From Alphaproteobacteria bacterium (GTDB taxonomy: Bacteria > Pseudomonadota > Alphaproteobacteria > Micropepsales > Micropepsaceae), in contig CANJBZ010000025.1 in NCBI GenBank assembly GCA_947473475.1, positions 1 through 63,655 on the forward strand: a stretch of 63,655 bases of DNA, read 5' to 3'. Position numbers and translations under genes: made by a program. Below, in pieces: positions 60,593 through 63,655 of the stretch (the first letter of the stretch is position 1; each line of letters begins with the position of its first letter). A model generated the notes under the pieces. That model saw nothing but the letters and a program-made list of their open reading frames with translations, ran no database searches and had not been told where the DNA came from.

Positions 60593-61492
60593 TTACGCGG
60601 CGATGGCGGCGGGGTACCGCCGCGTCGTCTCTTCGATCTGAGCAATACTGGGAAGCCGCGCCTCGTTGCCGAGATAGTGAATCGCATGCGCGGACGCCGC
60701 GCGGGCCAGCTGGAAATGCTCCGTCCACGGTGCGTCGGTCCGCGCCATGCGGGAGTAGACATAGGCCCCGTGAAAAATATCGCCCGCGCCATTGGTGTCC
60801 ACGATGTCTTCCTTGGGCACGCGCAGCGCCGGCATCGTGCCGACGGTGCCTTTTTCGTCGTACCAAAGCAGCCCCTTGTCGCCCATGGTGACGCCGCCGA
60901 TTTTGCAGCCCTTTTGCTTGAGCAAATCCAAGGTGGCCGCGGGAGACAGCTTCAACTGTTCGCAGAACCGCTCCGACAGAACCGCCGTGTCGATAAACGA
61001 CAGCAGCTCCATGCTGTTGCTGCGGACACCGCCCCCATCCAGTGACGTAAAGATGCCGGCTTCCCGGCAAGCCTTGGCGTAATGCAGCGCGGCGTCCGAC
61101 ATGTGCCCGTCGAGGTGCAACGCACGGCAACCGTCCAGATTCAGGGGCGGAAACGGATGAAGATATTTGTCGTCGCGCAAGCGCAGGATGGCGCGCTTGG
61201 TGTCCTTGGGCATCACGAAGGAAAGCGACGACCGTTTGACTTTGCGGGGGTGTACGGGGATTTGGTATTTCGCCGCCATGTCGAGGAACATGCGCCCCAG
61301 CCAATCGTCCGCCAAAGAGGTCAGCAAATCGGGGGCGATGCCCAGATGGGCGCAACAGAAGGCGGCGGTCACCGAATTGCCGCCAAAGGAAATAGCGTAA
61401 TCGCGCGCCACGTCCTTTTCATCGCCGGTCGGGATGCGGTCGGCGATGAAGGTGACGTCAATATAGGTTTGGCCGATAAAAAGGGCTTCCAT
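60593..61492 (-). CDS. PfkB-family sugar kinase
   Basis: A 299-residue ribokinase/PfkB-type kinase: FIGQTYIDVTFIADRIPTGD, ISFGGNSVTAAFCCAHLGIA, GVTMGDKGLLWYDEKGTVGT and the PfkB-2 signature DTNGAGDIFHGAYVYSRMAR with the catalytic Asp. Substrate unknown; it resembles the sulfofructose kinase-like group. It is 71 bp downstream of the HMW1C-like glycosyltransferase on the same strand and could be cotranscribed. Confidence 0.9.
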   Translation of the reverse strand: MEALFIGQTYIDVTFIADRIPTGDEKDVARDYAISFGGNSVTAAFCCAHLGIAPDLLTSLADDWLGRMFLDMAAKYQIPVHPRKVKRSSLSFVMPKDTKRAILRLRDDKYLHPFPPLNLDGCRALHLDGHMSDAALHYAKACREAGIFTSLDGGGVRSNSMELLSFIDTAVLSERFCEQLKLSPAATLDLLKQKGCKIGGVTMGDKGLLWYDEKGTVGTMPALRVPKEDIVDTNGAGDIFHGAYVYSRMARTDAPWTEHFQLARAASAHAIHYLGNEARLPSIAQIEETTRRYPAAIAA

Positions 61493-61563
61493 CGATCTGG
61501 CCTCTGCTGCGCTGCAACAATTTAGCTTACGGCCCGTTCAAAAATCCTCAACCGTAGAAACGC

Positions 61564-63384
61564 CTATTCAGCGGCGGGCGGCTGGATCAAATCCGCCAGA
61601 GCCTGGGCGAACAAGCTCGCATCCCCTCGGAAAAACGCTTCCTCCAGATCGGCGCCCTTGGCGAGTTGGGCGCATTTGTCGCGCCACTCCGAATCATCGA
61701 TCAAGCGCACCGCCGCCGCCACATACGCGTCCGCCGTCTTGGCCGCCAGCTCGGACGGCAACCCGGCGCGGGCGAAAATCGCCACATCCGCATGGGCATG
61801 CGCCTCCGGCCCGTCGAGGCATATGCCAGGCAGACCGAGCTGAAACGAATCGATGATGCTGTTCATGTTGCCGTAGGGGAACGGGCACAGGAACAGATCG
61901 CAATGCGCCAGCCGCTCCATGTAGACGTCGTGGGGCGCTTCGGGGAAAACGGTCGCGCCGGGGATGCGCGCCTTAACAACCCGGGCAAGATCTATATAGG
62001 GGAGCCCCGTCCCCGCCAGCGGGAAGAAGTGAAACTCGGTGCGCGACTTTACGTCCTTGGCTATTTGCGCAAGGACGTCAAAGAGCATCGGATTGAGCTT
62101 CATCGTCGAAGCCGGTATCGCGACCCGCACCACGCCGTCAGCCGGCGGCTTTGCGGGCGCCTTCAACGGTCGCGGCGCGAAGGGCATGGCCTCTTTCGGC
62201 AAGCCGAGCACCTTTTCGGAGAAACAGGCGGGCGAGCCGACGAAATCTTCCGGCAGCACGAAATAGTCCATCGTGGGGCTCATCGTCGTCGCGGTGTGCC
62301 CGAACGAAACACATTGTATGGGCGCCAAGCGCAGGGACGCCAGCCCGATCACATGCGGAACCATGCCGACGCCTAAGAAGAGAATCAGCGCGGGCTTGCG
62401 GGCGGCAATTTCAGCCGACATCGAACGAATGCCCGTCATGAAATCGGCGCCGGACGGCGGAATCACTTCGTCGAAGAAATTCGCAACCTCCGATCCCCTG
62501 GGATCGGGATAGATCAGTCCCACCGTATGGAATTTCTCGCGCAACGATTGCACAGCGCGCGAATGCGTCCGGAAGACCGCATGGCCGGGCAACAGATGCT
62601 CGGCCACAACAACGACTGTCGGCCGCTCGCTTGTCCGCTCGGCAAGGGTAGCAGTGCTTTCCACGCAGCCTGCCTCAAGCGAGGCCCGCCGCATCTGCTG
62701 CATCAGCGGACCCTTGATGTCGTGCTTTTTCGCGGTCACGGCATAGCTGCAATGCATGTAGATTTCCGGTAGCCGCGAGAGTGTCAGGCTTCCCAGCTTC
62801 ACATCGGAAAGGTGTTCCGGAAGCCACTCGAGCAGCTTTTCCCGGAACAAAAAGGCGCGCCGCGAAAACACGTAACGCGAGCTGATATATTGCAGGAAGG
62901 CGAGCCCCGTTGCGACCGGATTGGCGCGCCAGAATTGCTCGAAATCGATTCCGATGCCTGTGTTCATCGACAACAACACCAGCAAGCGCAGGAAATTGTT
63001 CCCGGAGAATGTCATCTGCCCGGACTTGCCGCCGGAATCGAGCGCAGCAAGGAACGAGTCCGATACGCGGAAACCGCTCAGCGAAAAGACAAGGTCGATC
63101 CAGCGATGATGCAGCATCAGCGTTTCGTATTCGGTAGGACCAAGCTCAAGACCGGGCTCGGTGAGCAACCGTCCCATTGCCGCTGCAAACCGCGTGCTGA
63201 AAATCACGGCGACCTCTTCATCGCCGCCCATCGAAGCCAGATTGCCGATATCGATGTTCTCAAGTCTGCCGTAACGCGCATCGATGGCGTGCAGTAGCTG
63301 GATCAGCAGCGTGACCGCCTCAGGCAGATTGCGTTCGGCAACCAGGCGTTCGAACTGGGCAAGCGAAGGGCGGCTCTGCGTCAT
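61564..63384 (-). CDS. HMW1C-like cytoplasmic N-glycosyltransferase (GT41)
   Basis: A 606-residue protein with an N-terminal all-alpha domain (FERLVAERNLPEAVTLLIQL, LEPGLELGPTEYETLMLHHR-like segment, LVFSLSGFRVSDSFLAALDS) and a C-terminal GT-B fold: VVVAEHLLPGHAVFRTHSRA, PIQCVSFGHTATTMSPTMDY, DYFVLPEDFVGSPACFSEKV and PYGNMNSIIDSFQLGLPGIC, then GPEAHAHADVAIFARAGLP. This layout and length match HMW1C, which glucosylates Asn in N-x-S/T of adhesins in the cytoplasm. A short frame upstream overlaps its start by 4 bp (ATGA). Target protein unknown. Confidence 0.8.
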   Translation of the reverse strand: MTQSRPSLAQFERLVAERNLPEAVTLLIQLLHAIDARYGRLENIDIGNLASMGGDEEVAVIFSTRFAAAMGRLLTEPGLELGPTEYETLMLHHRWIDLVFSLSGFRVSDSFLAALDSGGKSGQMTFSGNNFLRLLVLLSMNTGIGIDFEQFWRANPVATGLAFLQYISSRYVFSRRAFLFREKLLEWLPEHLSDVKLGSLTLSRLPEIYMHCSYAVTAKKHDIKGPLMQQMRRASLEAGCVESTATLAERTSERPTVVVVAEHLLPGHAVFRTHSRAVQSLREKFHTVGLIYPDPRGSEVANFFDEVIPPSGADFMTGIRSMSAEIAARKPALILFLGVGMVPHVIGLASLRLAPIQCVSFGHTATTMSPTMDYFVLPEDFVGSPACFSEKVLGLPKEAMPFAPRPLKAPAKPPADGVVRVAIPASTMKLNPMLFDVLAQIAKDVKSRTEFHFFPLAGTGLPYIDLARVVKARIPGATVFPEAPHDVYMERLAHCDLFLCPFPYGNMNSIIDSFQLGLPGICLDGPEAHAHADVAIFARAGLPSELAAKTADAYVAAAVRLIDDSEWRDKCAQLAKGADLEEAFFRGDASLFAQALADLIQPPAAE

Positions 63385-63596
63385 GGCTGAATGGGTTCCG
63401 ATTTCACGATGGTGCGAGAAAATTGCAGCGGATTGCGGGGGTGCATAACAGTTGCGGCTGGATAGTGATGTGCCAGACCGGAACCGTCAAACTCAAGCGT
63501 GGATTGAACCGACATTTCCCATATGGCCAGCCGATCCGGCCACCGCTGCGGTAGAGTAGGGCTGCCGAAGACGATTAGGAAGCACGAAAGCGCCAT
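63381..63596 (-). CDS. Small or partial hypothetical protein upstream of the glycosyltransferase
   Basis: A 71-residue frame from ATG 63596, with GGGGCG upstream, or a longer frame open to the window edge. Its last codons read LAHHYPAATVMHPRNPLQFS and end in an ATGA overlap with the HMW1C-like gene, an arrangement that supports expression. The remainder is cysteine-poor and shows no domain; another frame at the far right edge also looks coding-like. I do not recognise it. Confidence 0.35.
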   Translation of the reverse strand: MALSCFLIVFGSPTLPQRWPDRLAIWEMSVQSTLEFDGSGLAHHYPAATVMHPRNPLQFSRTIVKSEPIQP

Positions 63597-63655
63597 ATTT
63601 CGCCCCGGTCCACCTCGGCCCACCCCCAATCCATGTTTGCGCCGTTGGAAGCCGA

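Noticed and set aside
63597-63655. Alternative coding frame at the extreme right edge (reads like a Trp-rich peptide)
   Set aside because: Too short to judge, and it hits a stop; competing frames at this edge cannot be separated without more sequence.

Overview
This is a GC-rich chromosomal segment of an alphaproteobacterium. The GcrA cell-cycle regulator, the long two-domain dCTP deaminase, a HisKA_2-type sensor kinase, the adjacent leuD-leuB pair and alphaproteobacterial palindromic repeats all point to that class. I cannot place it more precisely. Apart from one short lower-GC stretch (38053-39196) the composition looks uniform, and housekeeping operons alternate with accessory islands.

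Layout. 1-2940: accessory left end with a partial IS66 element, a DUF559 nuclease gene framed by inverted palindromic repeats, a Tat-exported DsrE-like protein and the C-terminal stump of a type I restriction HsdR. At about 2930-2945 this stump abuts a GspL/PilN-like gene that has lost its 5' half. 2930-12232: type IV pilus/type II secretion-like locus, with PilN/GspL remnant, PilO-PilP fusion, PP2C phosphatase, secretin and two small exported proteins on +, then prepilin peptidase, PilZ protein and four pilin-like proteins on -. 12362-22809: MazF/PemK toxin-antitoxin pair, GlcG/HbpS-like protein, thioredoxin-TPR/Lon-N/Trm112/DUF971 run, SMP-30 protein, leuD-leuB, two membrane proteins, rplY-pth-ychF. 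22988-26038: a protein of about 1016 residues built from octapeptides arranged in 56-residue supermodules. 26107-35426: MORN-like protein, dcd, a flavoprotein coupled to a large protein of unknown function, a Crp/Fnr regulator divergent from an ice-binding-domain PEP-CTERM protein, and a sensor kinase with a single-domain response regulator.

35681-49900: tRNA-Gly(CCC) with an unusual terminator, a beta-helix/RTX protein, a low-GC Sel1 protein, GNAT, SDR, SixA and CsbD genes, metZ-osmC-apaG, folE-argE, a ParDE pair, hslO, argF-argD and gcrA. 50155-63655: phoR-phoU-phoB without pst genes, an orphan anti-sigma-like gene, a TetR-controlled tripartite RND efflux operon with a readable promoter and operator, a PfkB sugar kinase and an HMW1C-like cytoplasmic glycosyltransferase.

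The main candidates for something undescribed are: the DUF559 nuclease gene framed by inverted repeats, with an orphan repeat copy elsewhere in the window; the flavoprotein plus 810-residue partner pair, which resembles LodB/LodA-type quinone-cofactor maturation; and the octapeptide supermodule protein. All functional calls rest on reading the translated sequence and recalled family signatures. No database search was possible.
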